Assembly: GCF_900108945.1 (NCBI RefSeq)
Contig: NZ_FNYE01000016.1
Location: 1 to 64,000, forward strand
DNA from: Paraburkholderia diazotrophica
GTDB lineage: Bacteria > Pseudomonadota > Gammaproteobacteria > Burkholderiales > Burkholderiaceae
Length of the DNA stretch: 64,000 bases
Reading direction: 5' to 3'
Shown: positions 37,260-45,882 of the stretch, in pieces
Position numbering within the stretch: the first letter of the stretch is position 1
Layout: each line of letters begins with the position of its first letter
Translations under genes and position numbers: made by a program
The notes under the pieces: model-generated
Told to the model about the DNA's origin: nothing
The model's input: the letters and a program-made list of their open reading frames with translations, nothing else
Database searches by the model: none

Positions 37260-38480
37260 CTACACCACGTTGCCAAGTTGGATGATGGGAAGATACATCG
37301 CGATCACGAGACCGCCGACGAGCCCGCCCAACACGACAATTACGAGCGGTTCGCACAGGCTCGCGAGGCCCGTGATCTTTTCGTCGACCTGTCGATCGCT
37401 GAGCGACGCGACGTCGAGCAGCATCGTGTCGAGCGTTCCCGATTCCTCTGCGATGGCGACGGGTTGCACGATGTCCTCGGGAAAGCATTGCGCTTCACGC
37501 ATCGCGGGCGCGAGCCGCACGCCGCGACGAAGCTGAGCCGAGATCGCGATGGTCGCGCGATCGAACCAGGCGTTGCCCGTTGCGTGCGTGAGCGAATCGA
37601 ATGCGTCGGCGAGGGGCGTCCCCGCCGACAGTAGCGTACCGAGCGCACGGCTCCAGCGCGCGGCACAAAGTGTCGCGAGCAGCGAGCCGGCGATGGGCAG
37701 CCGCAGCATCGCGCGGGAGAATTGCAGCCGGGCCGCCTCAGAACGGCTCAGCAGTTGCCGCATGGCGAGCACAAGCACGCATAGGATCGAAGCGAGCGGC
37801 ACGCTCCAGCGGCCGGCCGCTGCCGACATCGCGAGCACAAGTTGCGTCGGCGCGGGCAGCTTCGCGCCGAAGCCATCGAAGATCTGCTTGAACGTCGGAA
37901 CGACCCACACCAGCAGCGCGGCCGTAATCGCGATTGCAAGCAGCAGGATTGCGACGGGATAGGTGAGCGCGGCACGCACTTTGGCCCGCTGTGCGGCGGC
38001 GCGCTCGCGGTCGTCGGCGAGTCGCGCGAGCACGGCAGGCAGCGCGCCCGATGCTTCGCCTACTTCGACCAACTGACGATACAGTGCGCCGAACTGCACC
38101 GGATGACGGGCGAGCGCCGCCGAGAAGCCGAGTCCTGCCGTGATATCGCGAGCGAGCACGTTGACGATGCGCGGCATGCCTTTGGCCCGTTCGCTGTCTT
38201 TCGATGCATTCGCCAGCAGTTCGAGCGATGACGCAAGCGGCAGGCCCGCACGCAGCAGGCTCGACAGCTGGCGCGTAAACAGCGTGACATCGGCGGCGCG
38301 CGCGTTGGGCTGCGGTGCTGCGCCACGCACATTCCATTCGACGCCATAGAGCGCGTCCTGCTTCAGCATTGAGCGAGCAGTCGCGAGGTCCGGCGCGATC
38401 ACGGTGCCGCGCCGACGCACGCCCTGCGCGTCGAGCGCGCGCCATGCGAATCGCTGCTCCTGGATCGTCGTTGCCGTCAT
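37260..38480 (-). CDS. pilC: Type IV pilus inner-membrane platform protein PilC
   Basis: Polytopic platform protein on which PilB acts to insert pilins. The 406-residue protein has the duplicated T2SS-F domain: LFTRQLSSLLRAGLPLASSLELL near residue 67, and ALGTLLSAGTPLADAFDSL near residue 275, each followed by a membrane region. The last segment (PLVIVVLGGLVGGLVIAMYLPIIQLGNVV) is the conserved C-terminal membrane helix. It overlaps pilB by 4 bp. GspF proteins look alike; the pilB-pilC-pilD order favours pili. Confidence 0.9.
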   Translation of the reverse strand: MTATTIQEQRFAWRALDAQGVRRRGTVIAPDLATARSMLKQDALYGVEWNVRGAAPQPNARAADVTLFTRQLSSLLRAGLPLASSLELLANASKDSERAKGMPRIVNVLARDITAGLGFSAALARHPVQFGALYRQLVEVGEASGALPAVLARLADDRERAAAQRAKVRAALTYPVAILLLAIAITAALLVWVVPTFKQIFDGFGAKLPAPTQLVLAMSAAAGRWSVPLASILCVLVLAMRQLLSRSEAARLQFSRAMLRLPIAGSLLATLCAARWSRALGTLLSAGTPLADAFDSLTHATGNAWFDRATIAISAQLRRGVRLAPAMREAQCFPEDIVQPVAIAEESGTLDTMLLDVASLSDRQVDEKITGLASLCEPLVIVVLGGLVGGLVIAMYLPIIQLGNVV

Positions 38481-39724
38481 GCGACCTCCGTTGCGCTGAG
38501 CGCTTCGGCGAGGCTCGTCGTGCCGTCGAACGCGCGGGCCAATGCCGCTTCGCGCAGCGTCCGGACCTGTTCGGCGCGTGCCTGTCTAGCGATCTCGTGC
38601 GTGCCTGCGCGCGCAACGATCAGCTCTCGCATCGCATCTGAAACGGGCATCACCTGATGGATGCCGACGCGTCCGCGAAAGCCGATGCCGTGGCAGGCTT
38701 CGCATCCTTGCGGAACGTAGGGATGCCAGTGCCCGGTTTCGGCGTCGGGCACGCCGGCTGCGCGCAACGACGCGGGCGTTTCAATGGACAACTGCCTACA
38801 TGCGACACACAGGCGCCGCACCAGCCGCTGCGCCGTCACCAGACGCAGCGCGGCCGCGAGGTTGTATGGCTCGACGCCAATGTCGATCAGGCGCGCGATG
38901 GCGGCGGGCGCGTCGTTCGTGTGCAGCGTCGACAAAACCAGGTGGCCAGTTTGAGCTGCCTTCACGGCTACATCGGCCGTTTCTTCATCGCGGATTTCGC
39001 CGACCATGATCACGTCCGGGTCCTGGCGCAGGAAAGCACGCAATGCGACGGCGAACGTGAGGCCCGCCTTCTCGCGAACGCTGACCTGATTGATGCCCGC
39101 AAGCTGGATTTCCGCCGGATCTTCGACCGAGCAGAGATTGCGGGACTCGGCGTTCAACCGTTGCAGGAAGCAGTACAGCGACATCGTCTTGCCGCTGCCC
39201 GTCGGTCCCGTGACGAGCACGAGCCCATGCGGCGCGCTGATCGAGCGATCGACGATATCGCGCTGAGCGGGCGCAAGGCCAAGCGAATCGAGCGACAGAT
39301 CGGCTGGCAGCGCGTCGAGTCTGCGCAGCACGAGCTTTTCGCCGAACAGCGTGGGCAGCGAATTGACGCGATAGTCCTCGACCCTGCCCGCAGCGACGGG
39401 CAGCCGCAAGCGGCCATCCTGTGGCACGCGCCGTTCGGCGATATCCATCCGCGCCAACACTTTCACACGCGTGATGAATGCGTCGCGCAGATGCGCCGGC
39501 GGGCGGGCGATCTCGTGCAGCACGCCATCGACGCGCAGCCGCATCCGCCAGCCGTGCTCCATCGGTTCAATATGCAGATCGGATGCGTTGAGGCGCGCGG
39601 CTTCGAGAAGCGTATCGGCGAGCAGGCGGACGGCTGGCGGGCTGTCTGCGTCGGCCGTAGCGGGCGGCTGCCGGCTAGTGGCAACCTTGAGCGGAGGGGA
39701 AGCCGGATGGGGGGACGTGCGCAT
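38477..39724 (-). CDS. pilB: Type IV pilus assembly ATPase PilB (short form, GspE/PulE family)
   Basis: Hexameric secretion ATPase that powers pilus extension. Walker A GPTGSGKT is at residues 173-180. An Asp box (LCSVEDPAEIQLAGINQV), Walker B (DPDVIMVGEIRDEETADVAV), and His box (AAQTGHLVLSTLHTND) follow, then a zinc site with CVAC and CEACHGIGFRGR. At 415 residues it is about 150 shorter than classical PilB, because the N-terminal GspE/MshEN domain is missing; homology begins near residue 32 (VRLLADTLLEAARLNASDLHIEP). Its stop overlaps pilC. GspE is possible, but no other gsp gene is near. Confidence 0.85.
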   Translation of the reverse strand: MRTSPHPASPPLKVATSRQPPATADADSPPAVRLLADTLLEAARLNASDLHIEPMEHGWRMRLRVDGVLHEIARPPAHLRDAFITRVKVLARMDIAERRVPQDGRLRLPVAAGRVEDYRVNSLPTLFGEKLVLRRLDALPADLSLDSLGLAPAQRDIVDRSISAPHGLVLVTGPTGSGKTMSLYCFLQRLNAESRNLCSVEDPAEIQLAGINQVSVREKAGLTFAVALRAFLRQDPDVIMVGEIRDEETADVAVKAAQTGHLVLSTLHTNDAPAAIARLIDIGVEPYNLAAALRLVTAQRLVRRLCVACRQLSIETPASLRAAGVPDAETGHWHPYVPQGCEACHGIGFRGRVGIHQVMPVSDAMRELIVARAGTHEIARQARAEQVRTLREAALARAFDGTTSLAEALSATEVA

Positions 39725-39815
39725 CGAAAACCGGCTGGGAGCCGCCTGTAGAACATGACGGCTTCATCATCGGGGATCGTGCACCTGGCCGCTATTCGGC
39801 CGAATGGCCAGTGCG

Positions 39816-41123
39816 CTATCCGCGGCTCACGAGCCGCTTGATCTTCGACCCCGGCGGAGGACCGGGGCGAAAGATCTTAACTGTTCTGATCGCCTGGTCA
39901 TCGCTGCGCATCACTTCAAGTTTGATGTCCGCGATCTTCACGCAGACGTCGCCTTCCGGAATCTCTTCGAGAATTTCCAGGATCAGTCCGTTAAGGGTTT
40001 TCGGGCCGTCAGTCGGCAGGCGCAATTGCAGCCAGCGGTTGAGTTCGCGAAGGGGCATGCTGCCCGCGACGATGCACTCGCCGTCTTCGTTCCAGCCGCC
40101 GCGCGAACTCGCGCTGCGCGGCACCGACGTCGTGAATTCGCCAATCAGTTCCTCGATGATGTCCTCGGGCGTCACGAGCCCCTGCAGTTCGCCGTATTCG
40201 TCGACGACGAGCGCAATCCGATGACGGCTTTCCTGGAAATACTGGAGCTGCTGAAAGACGGGCGTGCCCGTCGGCACGAAGTACGGCTCGGCGAGCAGTT
40301 CGCGCAGCGTGTCGCGCTCCAGTTCCTGGTTGTGCAACGCGGAGAGCGTCTTGCGCACATGAAGCACGCCGAGCACGCGGTCGAAGTCGCCCTGATAGAC
40401 GATCAGCTTGTTGTGATAGCACGTTTCGAGCTGATGCAGGATCTGCTCGAATGGCGCGTCGAAATCGAGCGCCTCGATGCGGCGGCGGGGAATCATCACG
40501 TCGTCGACGGTGATGTTTTCGAGGTCGAACAGGTTCAGAAGAATGCTGCGGTGCTTGGTCGGCATGAAGCTGCCGGACTCGAGCACGATGGTGCGCAGTT
40601 CCTCCGTCGACAGCCGCTGTTCGTGCGCGCTTTTCGTGTTGATGTGCAGCACGCGCAGGATGCTGTTGGCGAACAGGTTGACGAACCAGATCAGCGGCTT
40701 GGACACGCGCATCAGCGGCGCGATCAGCAGGCTGGCCGGCAGTGCGATTTTTTCCGGGAACGTTGCGCCGACGATCTTCGGCGTGATTTCGGCGAACACG
40801 ATGATGAGAAACGCGACGATACCCGTCGCAATCGACAGCACGACGCTGTTGCTGCCGAACGTGTGCAACGCGATCGACGTGGTGAGTACCGGGATGATCG
40901 TGTTGAACAGGTTGTTGCCGATCAGCACGGCGCTCAGCAGCTCATCGGTGCGCGCGAGCAGGCCTTGCGTGGTTTTCGCGCCGAGCGCGCCCTTGCCGGC
41001 AAGGTGCTTCAGACGATGACGATTGATCGCCATCATCGCTGTCTCGGTAATGGAGAAGAAGCTTGAGCAGATGAGAAGCAGGACGACGGCGCCTATTTGC
41101 GCCCATAAGGGAAGTTGTTCCAC
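39816..41123 (-). CDS. CNNM/CorC-type transporter-associated protein (DUF21, CBS pair, CorC domain)
   Basis: A 435-residue inner-membrane HlyC/CorC family protein, often linked to magnesium or cobalt efflux. The DUF21 (CNNM) domain spans about residues 1-190, with membrane segments around AVVLLLICSSFFSITETAMMA and FLIIVFAEITPKIVGATFPEKIAL. A CBS pair follows from DDVMIPRRRIEALDFDAPFEQIL to VVDEYGELQGLVTPEDIIEELIGEF. The C-terminal CorC_HlyC domain holds AGSMPLRELNRWLQL. It lies upstream of pilB, with a 91-nt gap. The transported ion is not known. Confidence 0.88.
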   Translation of the reverse strand: MEQLPLWAQIGAVVLLLICSSFFSITETAMMAINRHRLKHLAGKGALGAKTTQGLLARTDELLSAVLIGNNLFNTIIPVLTTSIALHTFGSNSVVLSIATGIVAFLIIVFAEITPKIVGATFPEKIALPASLLIAPLMRVSKPLIWFVNLFANSILRVLHINTKSAHEQRLSTEELRTIVLESGSFMPTKHRSILLNLFDLENITVDDVMIPRRRIEALDFDAPFEQILHQLETCYHNKLIVYQGDFDRVLGVLHVRKTLSALHNQELERDTLRELLAEPYFVPTGTPVFQQLQYFQESRHRIALVVDEYGELQGLVTPEDIIEELIGEFTTSVPRSASSRGGWNEDGECIVAGSMPLRELNRWLQLRLPTDGPKTLNGLILEILEEIPEGDVCVKIADIKLEVMRSDDQAIRTVKIFRPGPPPGSKIKRLVSRG

Positions 41124-41245
41124 GCGACGTGAATAAGAGAAGGGGAGGGATGGGGAGAATATAGCAGAGGGGCCGGACGGCTCTCATCGGCCGGATGGCC
41201 AAGTCGGCTTGCTGTCCACTCAGGTGATTAGCAAAGCGACGGACG

Positions 41246-41274
41246 AAAAAAAACCGCGCAATGCGCGGTTTTTT
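41246..41274 (-). terminator. Rho-independent terminator after tRNA-Pro
   Basis: Arms AACCGCGC (41252-41259) and GCGCGGTT (41263-41270) with A and T runs on either side end 8-12 nt beyond the tRNA 3' end on the minus strand. It can act in both directions. Confidence 0.85.
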
Positions 41275-41281
41275 CAAAATC

Positions 41282-41358
41282 TGGTCGGGGTGAGAGGATT
41301 CGAACCTCCGGCCTCTACGTCCCGAACGTAGCGCTCTACCAGGCTAAGCTACACCCCG
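41282..41358 (-). tRNA. tRNA-Pro (anticodon CGG)
   Basis: A 77-nt tRNA on the minus strand, starting CGGGGTGTAGCTTAGCC and ending CACCCCGACCA, so the CCA end is encoded. The anticodon stem CTACG/CGTAG encloses TTCGGGA, giving anticodon CGG, which reads the proline codon CCG, abundant in this GC-rich genome. The T arm holds GGTTCGAATCC. It lies 44 nt downstream of ispB on the same strand and may be co-transcribed with it before the terminator. Confidence 0.97.
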
Positions 41359-41401
41359 ATTTGGTAACTCGACTCAGACTAATCCGACGCTTCAGTCTCG
41401 T

Positions 41402-42394
41402 TTAAGACTGTCTCGTCGTCGAGTAAGAACATAATTCTAGCAGGCTTTCTTTGTAAATGGAACTGGGAAACGAAGAAATTGCCGCCGCCGCCGCTTGCGC
41501 TTCCTGCTTCGCGCATTCGAGCGTGTGATCGAGCGCGCCCGAGCGCGTGATCGCGTCGAAAATCTCGTCGAAGCGATCGGTGCCGCCTTGCTCGATTGCC
41601 TCGCGCGCGAGTGCGGCCTGCTCCGGCGTGCCACGCTCGATCAGATAGATGAGCGGAAGCGTCGGCTTGCCTTCGCGCAGATCGTCGCCGGCGTTCTTGC
41701 CCATCGACTCGGGCGTGCCCGTGTAGTCGAGCCAGTCGTCCATGATCTGGAACGCCGTGCCGATACGGCGGCCGAACTCGGCGGCGGCGGCTTCCGTGGT
41801 TGCGTCCACGCCCGACAGCACGGCGCCCAGCTGGGCGGCCGCTTCGAACAGCTTGGCCGTCTTGTAACGGATGACCTGCATGTAGCGCGCTTCGTCGACG
41901 TCGGCGTCGTGCATATTCAGCAGTTGCAGCACTTCGCCTTCGGAAATGATGTTGGTCGCTTCCGAAAGAATCTCCATCACGCGCATCTTGCCCACGCCGA
42001 CCATCATCTGAAACGAGCGTGAATACAGAAAGTCGCCGACCAGCACGCTCGCCGCGTTGCCGAATAGTGCATTTGCCGTCTGACGTCCGCGGCGCAGATC
42101 GGACTCGTCGACGACGTCGTCGTGCAGCAGCGTTGCCGTGTGAATGAACTCGACGACGGCCGCCAGTTCGTGCCGATGCCCCGTCCTGTCACCGAGCGCG
42201 CGCGCCACGAGCAGGAGCAGCGCGGGGCGCAGGCGCTTGCCTCCGGCACTGATGATGTACTCGGAGATCTGGTTGATCAGCATCACCTCGGACGCCAGAC
42301 GGTGCCGGATGACGCGATTCACCTGCTGCATGTCTTCGACGATCGGAGCGAGCAGATTGGCTGCGTTAGGGGTAGGAGTGGCGGTTGACGACAT
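41402..42394 (-). CDS. ispB: Octaprenyl diphosphate synthase IspB
   Basis: Trans-prenyltransferase making the C40 chain of ubiquinone-8. The 330-residue protein has the first Asp-rich motif in ATLLHDDVVDESDLRRGRQTAN (about residues 88-109) and the second in FQIMDDWLDYTGTPESMGKNAGDDL. GGKRLRPALLLL lies near residue 52. The small residues upstream of the first Asp motif fit a long-chain product. It is divergent from rplU, an arrangement conserved in proteobacteria. Chain length C40 is inferred from the taxon. Confidence 0.94.
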   Translation of the reverse strand: MSSTATPTPNAANLLAPIVEDMQQVNRVIRHRLASEVMLINQISEYIISAGGKRLRPALLLLVARALGDRTGHRHELAAVVEFIHTATLLHDDVVDESDLRRGRQTANALFGNAASVLVGDFLYSRSFQMMVGVGKMRVMEILSEATNIISEGEVLQLLNMHDADVDEARYMQVIRYKTAKLFEAAAQLGAVLSGVDATTEAAAAEFGRRIGTAFQIMDDWLDYTGTPESMGKNAGDDLREGKPTLPLIYLIERGTPEQAALAREAIEQGGTDRFDEIFDAITRSGALDHTLECAKQEAQAAAAAISSFPSSIYKESLLELCSYSTTRQS

Positions 42395-42539
42395 GGTGAC
42401 GAATTCGGGTAGTGCCGCGAATTATAAGGCGAACTGCGCTAATTCAGCGCCGTACACCCTACCATCGTGGCCGTTTTGGCATTGGTATGTCACGTTTGTC
42501 GCGCGTACGACGGCCTCGTACGGCCGTTGTCAACTACTT

Positions 42540-42568
42540 TTGACCGCGTAGCTAACTCTATGTATAAT
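42540..42568 (+). promoter_or_regulatory. Sigma-70 promoter of rplU-rpmA
   Basis: -35 TTGACC (42540-42545) and a perfect -10 TATAAT (42563-42568) are separated by 17 bp. The expected transcription start is about 48 nt before rplU. This is the best-matching promoter in the window, as expected for ribosomal protein genes. Confidence 0.85.
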
Positions 42569-42623
42569 CGAGAGTTTCCGCGCGTGGTGCGTCGGGAAAA
42601 ATGAATCCAGAGTGAGGTTTTCA

Positions 42624-42935
42624 ATGTACGCGGTCATAAAAACCGGCGGCAAGCAGTATAAGGTTGCTGTCGGCGAAAAACTTAAAGTAGAACAGATACC
42701 GGCAGACATTGACGCTGAAATCACGCTCGACCAGGTTCTCGCAGTGGGCGAAGGCGAATCGATTAAATTCGGTACGCCGCTGGTCAGTGGGGCTTCCGTC
42801 AAGGCTACCGTTGTGTCGCACGGTCGTCACGCCAAAGTGACCATCTTCAAGATGCGTCGCCGGAAGCACTACCAAAAGCATGGCGGCCACCGCCAGAACT
42901 ACACCGAACTGCGCATCGACGCGATCAACGCGTAA
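42624..42935 (+). CDS. rplU: 50S ribosomal protein L21
   Basis: Large-subunit protein binding 23S rRNA. The 103-residue protein starts MYAVIKTGGKQYKVAVGEKLKVE and contains the L21 signature KVTIFKMRRRKHYQKHGGHRQNYTELRI. Its ATG at 42624 follows GTGAGGTTTTCA; an in-frame ATG four codons upstream (42612) is not the conserved start. rpmA follows after 24 nt. Confidence 0.98.
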   Translation: MYAVIKTGGKQYKVAVGEKLKVEQIPADIDAEITLDQVLAVGEGESIKFGTPLVSGASVKATVVSHGRHAKVTIFKMRRRKHYQKHGGHRQNYTELRIDAINA

Positions 42936-42959
42936 GCGCATCGGGCAAGGAGTAATCAC

Positions 42960-43220
42960 ATGGCACACAAAAAGGCAGGCGGCTCTTCCCGGAACGGCCG
43001 CGACTCCGAGTCGAAGCGCCTCGGCGTGAAGGTTTTCGGCGGTCAGGCGATCCTGGCTGGCGGCATCATCGTGCGTCAGCGCGGTACGCGCATGCACGCT
43101 GGTGAAAACGTCGGCATCGGCAAGGATCACACGCTGTTCGCGCTGGTCGACGGCCACGTCAAGTTCACGACGAAGGGCGCCGACAAGAAGCACATGGTCA
43201 ACGTCGTCCCGGCTGTCTGA
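42960..43220 (+). CDS. rpmA: 50S ribosomal protein L27
   Basis: Large-subunit protein whose N terminus reaches the peptidyl transferase centre. The 86-residue protein starts MAHKKAGGSSRNGRDSESKRLGVKVFGGQ, the L27 signature, and continues with GGIIVRQRGTRMHAGENVGIGKDHTLFA. It is not preceded by the cleaved extension found in Firmicutes. An AAGGAG ribosome binding site lies upstream, and a strong terminator follows. Confidence 0.98.
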   Translation: MAHKKAGGSSRNGRDSESKRLGVKVFGGQAILAGGIIVRQRGTRMHAGENVGIGKDHTLFALVDGHVKFTTKGADKKHMVNVVPAV

Positions 43221-43250
43221 GATTAATTCAGGCACGGGCTTCAGGACCGG

Positions 43251-43283
43251 AAAAAGGCCCCGCGAAGTTTGCGGGGCCTTTTT
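43251..43283 (+). terminator. Rho-independent terminator after rpmA
   Basis: AAAAAGGCCCCGC (43251-43263) pairs with GCGGGGCCTTTTT (43271-43283) around a 7-nt loop; further T residues follow. Confidence 0.9.
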
Positions 43284-43457
43284 GTTTGCGGATTTCGTTG
43301 GCGGGTCTCCTTTGAGAGTTTTCGTTTGCGGGCCCGTATCGTCGCGGCATTCCATTGTCGCGAACAGACAAGAATCAAGTTCAATCTGGCCGAACGGCCA
43401 ATGGTGCATGCGCGCAACGCGCGGCAAAATAGCAATACACACGGGACGGAGTAACGC

Positions 43458-44570
43458 ATGAAGTTCATTGACGAAGCGAGGATCGAAGTCATCGCCGGCG
43501 ACGGAGGAGATGGCAGCGCGTCGATGCGCCGCGAGAAATTCGTCCCGTTCGGCGGTCCGGACGGCGGCGATGGCGGCCGGGGCGGCAGCGTCTATGCAGT
43601 CGCAGACCGCAACATCAACACGCTGATCGACTACCGCTACGCGAAAAAGCATCAGGCGCGCAACGGCGAGAACGGCCGCGGGTCGGACTGCTACGGCAAG
43701 GGCGGCGACGACATCACGCTGCGCATGCCCGTCGGCACGATCATCGCGGACATGGACACGGGCGAAGTGATCGCCGACCTCACCGAGCACAACCAGACCG
43801 TGCTGGTCGCGCAGGGCGGCGCGGGCGGCCTCGGCAATCTGCACTTCAAGTCGAGCACGAACCGCGCGCCGCGTCAGAAGACGGACGGCAAGCCGGGCGA
43901 GCGCCGCATGCTGCGTCTGGAACTGAAGGTGCTCGCGGACGTGGGCTTGCTGGGCATGCCGAACGCGGGCAAGTCGACGTTCATTTCATCGGTGTCGAAC
44001 GCGAAGCCCAAAATTGCCGATTATCCGTTCACGACGCTCGCGCCGAATCTCGGCGTCGTTCGCGTCGGGCCGAGCCGCAGCTTCGTGATCGCCGACATTC
44101 CCGGTCTGATCGAAGGCGCGGCGGAAGGCGCGGGCTTGGGCCACCAGTTTTTGCGGCACTTGCAGCGCACGGGCCTGCTGCTGCATATCGTCGATCTCGC
44201 GCCGTTCGACGAAACCGTCGATCCCGTCGCGGAAGCAAAGGCGATCGTCAACGAACTGCGCAAGTACGACGAGGAGTTATACGGCAAGCCGCGCTGGCTC
44301 GTGCTGAACAAGCTCGACATGGTCGCGGAAGAAGAGCGGGAGGCGCGCGTCGCCCGCTTTATCAAAGACTTCGAATGGGACGGTCCCGTTTTCGAGATTT
44401 CGGCGCTGACGGGCCAGGGCTGCGAGAATCTTTGCTACGCGGTCTACGACTACCTCGCCGAGCACTCCGATGCGCACCGTGCAGCCGAAGCGGAGGATCT
44501 CGCCGCCGACGTGCGTTTCCGCGACCAGCAGGCGGGCAGCACGGGGGCATCGGCCGAGCCGCAGGAGTAA
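43458..44570 (+). CDS. obgE: GTPase ObgE/CgtA, ribosome assembly
   Basis: Essential GTPase in 50S assembly and stress control. The 370-residue protein has the glycine-rich Obg domain at about residues 1-158 (IEVIAGDGGDGSASMRREKF, GGPDGGDGGRGGSV). The G domain follows, with G1 GMPNAGKS at residues 166-173, TTLAPNLGVV, G3 DIPGLIEGAAEGAGLG, G4 NKLD and G5 SALTGQG. The C-terminal acidic tail is short, about 30 residues. The rplU-rpmA-obgE-proB order is conserved, although a terminator separates rpmA and obgE here. Confidence 0.97.
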   Translation: MKFIDEARIEVIAGDGGDGSASMRREKFVPFGGPDGGDGGRGGSVYAVADRNINTLIDYRYAKKHQARNGENGRGSDCYGKGGDDITLRMPVGTIIADMDTGEVIADLTEHNQTVLVAQGGAGGLGNLHFKSSTNRAPRQKTDGKPGERRMLRLELKVLADVGLLGMPNAGKSTFISSVSNAKPKIADYPFTTLAPNLGVVRVGPSRSFVIADIPGLIEGAAEGAGLGHQFLRHLQRTGLLLHIVDLAPFDETVDPVAEAKAIVNELRKYDEELYGKPRWLVLNKLDMVAEEEREARVARFIKDFEWDGPVFEISALTGQGCENLCYAVYDYLAEHSDAHRAAEAEDLAADVRFRDQQAGSTGASAEPQE

Positions 44571-44642
44571 CAGCCGTACCCTGGATGCCGGCGCACTCCC
44601 AGCACGCGCCGGCCTTACGAATCATCTTGGAGACCGCGCACA

Positions 44643-45761
44643 ATGCGTTCCGTTATCGCAGATTCCAGGCGATTGGTGGTGAAAGTCGGGTCGAGCCTTG
44701 TCACGAACGATGGGCGCGGGCTCGATCACGCAGCAATCGGTCGCTGGGCCGCTCAGATTGCCGCGCTGCGCGAACAGGGCAAGGAAGTCGTGCTTGTCAG
44801 TTCCGGCGCGATCGCCGAGGGCATGCAGCGCCTTGGCTGGACGAAGCGCCCGCGCGAAATCGACGAGTTGCAGGCGGCCGCCGCCGTCGGGCAGATGGGG
44901 CTCGCTCAGGTCTACGAAAGCCGCTTCGCCGAGCATTCGATCCGGACCGCCCAGATCCTTTTGACGCATGCCGATATGGCAGATCGCGAACGCTATCTGA
45001 ATGCGCGCTCGACGCTGCTGACGCTGCTGCGTCTTGGCGTCGTGCCGATCATCAACGAGAACGACACGGTCGTCACCGACGAAATCAAGTTCGGCGACAA
45101 CGATACGCTCGGCGCGCTGGTCGCGAACCTGATCGAAGGCGACGCACTGATCATCCTCACCGACCAGCAAGGCTTGTTCACCGCCGATCCGCGCAAGGAT
45201 CCGAGCGCGACCCTTGTCCAGCAGGCCGACGCAGGCACGCCGGAGCTGGAGGCGATGGCGGGCGGTGCCGGGTCGAGCATTGGGCGCGGCGGCATGCTGA
45301 CGAAGATTCTCGCGGCAAAACGCGCGGCGCATAGCGGCGCGAACACGGTGATCGCAAGCGGCCGCGAGGCGGATGTGCTCGCTCGGCTCGCAGCGGGCGA
45401 GGCGATCGGCACGCAACTCATCGCGCGTACCGCGCGCATGGCGGCACGCAAGCAGTGGATGGCCGATCACTTGCAGGTGCGCGGGCACGTCGTAATCGAC
45501 GACGGCGCGGTCGAAAAGCTCACAGAAGGCGGCAAGAGCCTGCTGCCGATCGGCATCGTCGGCGTGCAGGGCGCGTTTGCGCGCGGCGAGGTGATCGCGT
45601 GTCTGAACGCATCGGGACGCGAGGTCGCGCGCGGACTGACGAACTACAGCAGCGCGGAGACGAAGCTGATCCAGCGTCGTCCGAGCGGTGAGATCGAAAC
45701 GGTGCTGGGCTATATGCTCGAGCCGGAATTGATCCACCGCGACAATCTGGTGCTCGTCTAG
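44643..45761 (+). CDS. proB: Glutamate 5-kinase ProB
   Basis: First enzyme of proline synthesis, phosphorylating glutamate. The 372-residue protein has the amino-acid kinase domain (LVVKVGSSLVTNDGRGLD, VVLVSSGAIAEGMQRLGW, INENDTVVTDEIKFGDNDTLGALVA, ILTDQQGLFTADPRKDP, GRGGMLTKILAAKRA). A C-terminal PUA domain follows from about residue 280 (GHVVIDDGAVEKLTEGGKSLLPIGI, RGLTNYSSAETKLI). It is 72 nt after obgE. Feedback inhibition by proline is typical of the family. Confidence 0.97.
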   Translation: MRSVIADSRRLVVKVGSSLVTNDGRGLDHAAIGRWAAQIAALREQGKEVVLVSSGAIAEGMQRLGWTKRPREIDELQAAAAVGQMGLAQVYESRFAEHSIRTAQILLTHADMADRERYLNARSTLLTLLRLGVVPIINENDTVVTDEIKFGDNDTLGALVANLIEGDALIILTDQQGLFTADPRKDPSATLVQQADAGTPELEAMAGGAGSSIGRGGMLTKILAAKRAAHSGANTVIASGREADVLARLAAGEAIGTQLIARTARMAARKQWMADHLQVRGHVVIDDGAVEKLTEGGKSLLPIGIVGVQGAFARGEVIACLNASGREVARGLTNYSSAETKLIQRRPSGEIETVLGYMLEPELIHRDNLVLV

Positions 45762-45793
45762 CTGTCAGTCACGTACCCGTCCCCCCAGAAAAC

Positions 45794-45831
45794 AAAAAGC
45801 CGCCCCATCGCAAGACGGGACGGCTTTTTTC
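45794..45831. terminator. Bidirectional terminator between proB and the CNP1-like gene
   Basis: AAAAAGCCG (45795-45803) pairs with CGGCTTTTTT (45821-45830). The stem continues through CCC/GGG with two mismatches to a GCAA loop. A and T runs on the two sides allow use by proB (+) and the convergent lipoprotein gene (-). Confidence 0.85.
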
Positions 45832-45882
45832 GTTGCGTCGTCATCGAGATTCCGCGCTTTCCGCACGCGGATCGAACGCGGA

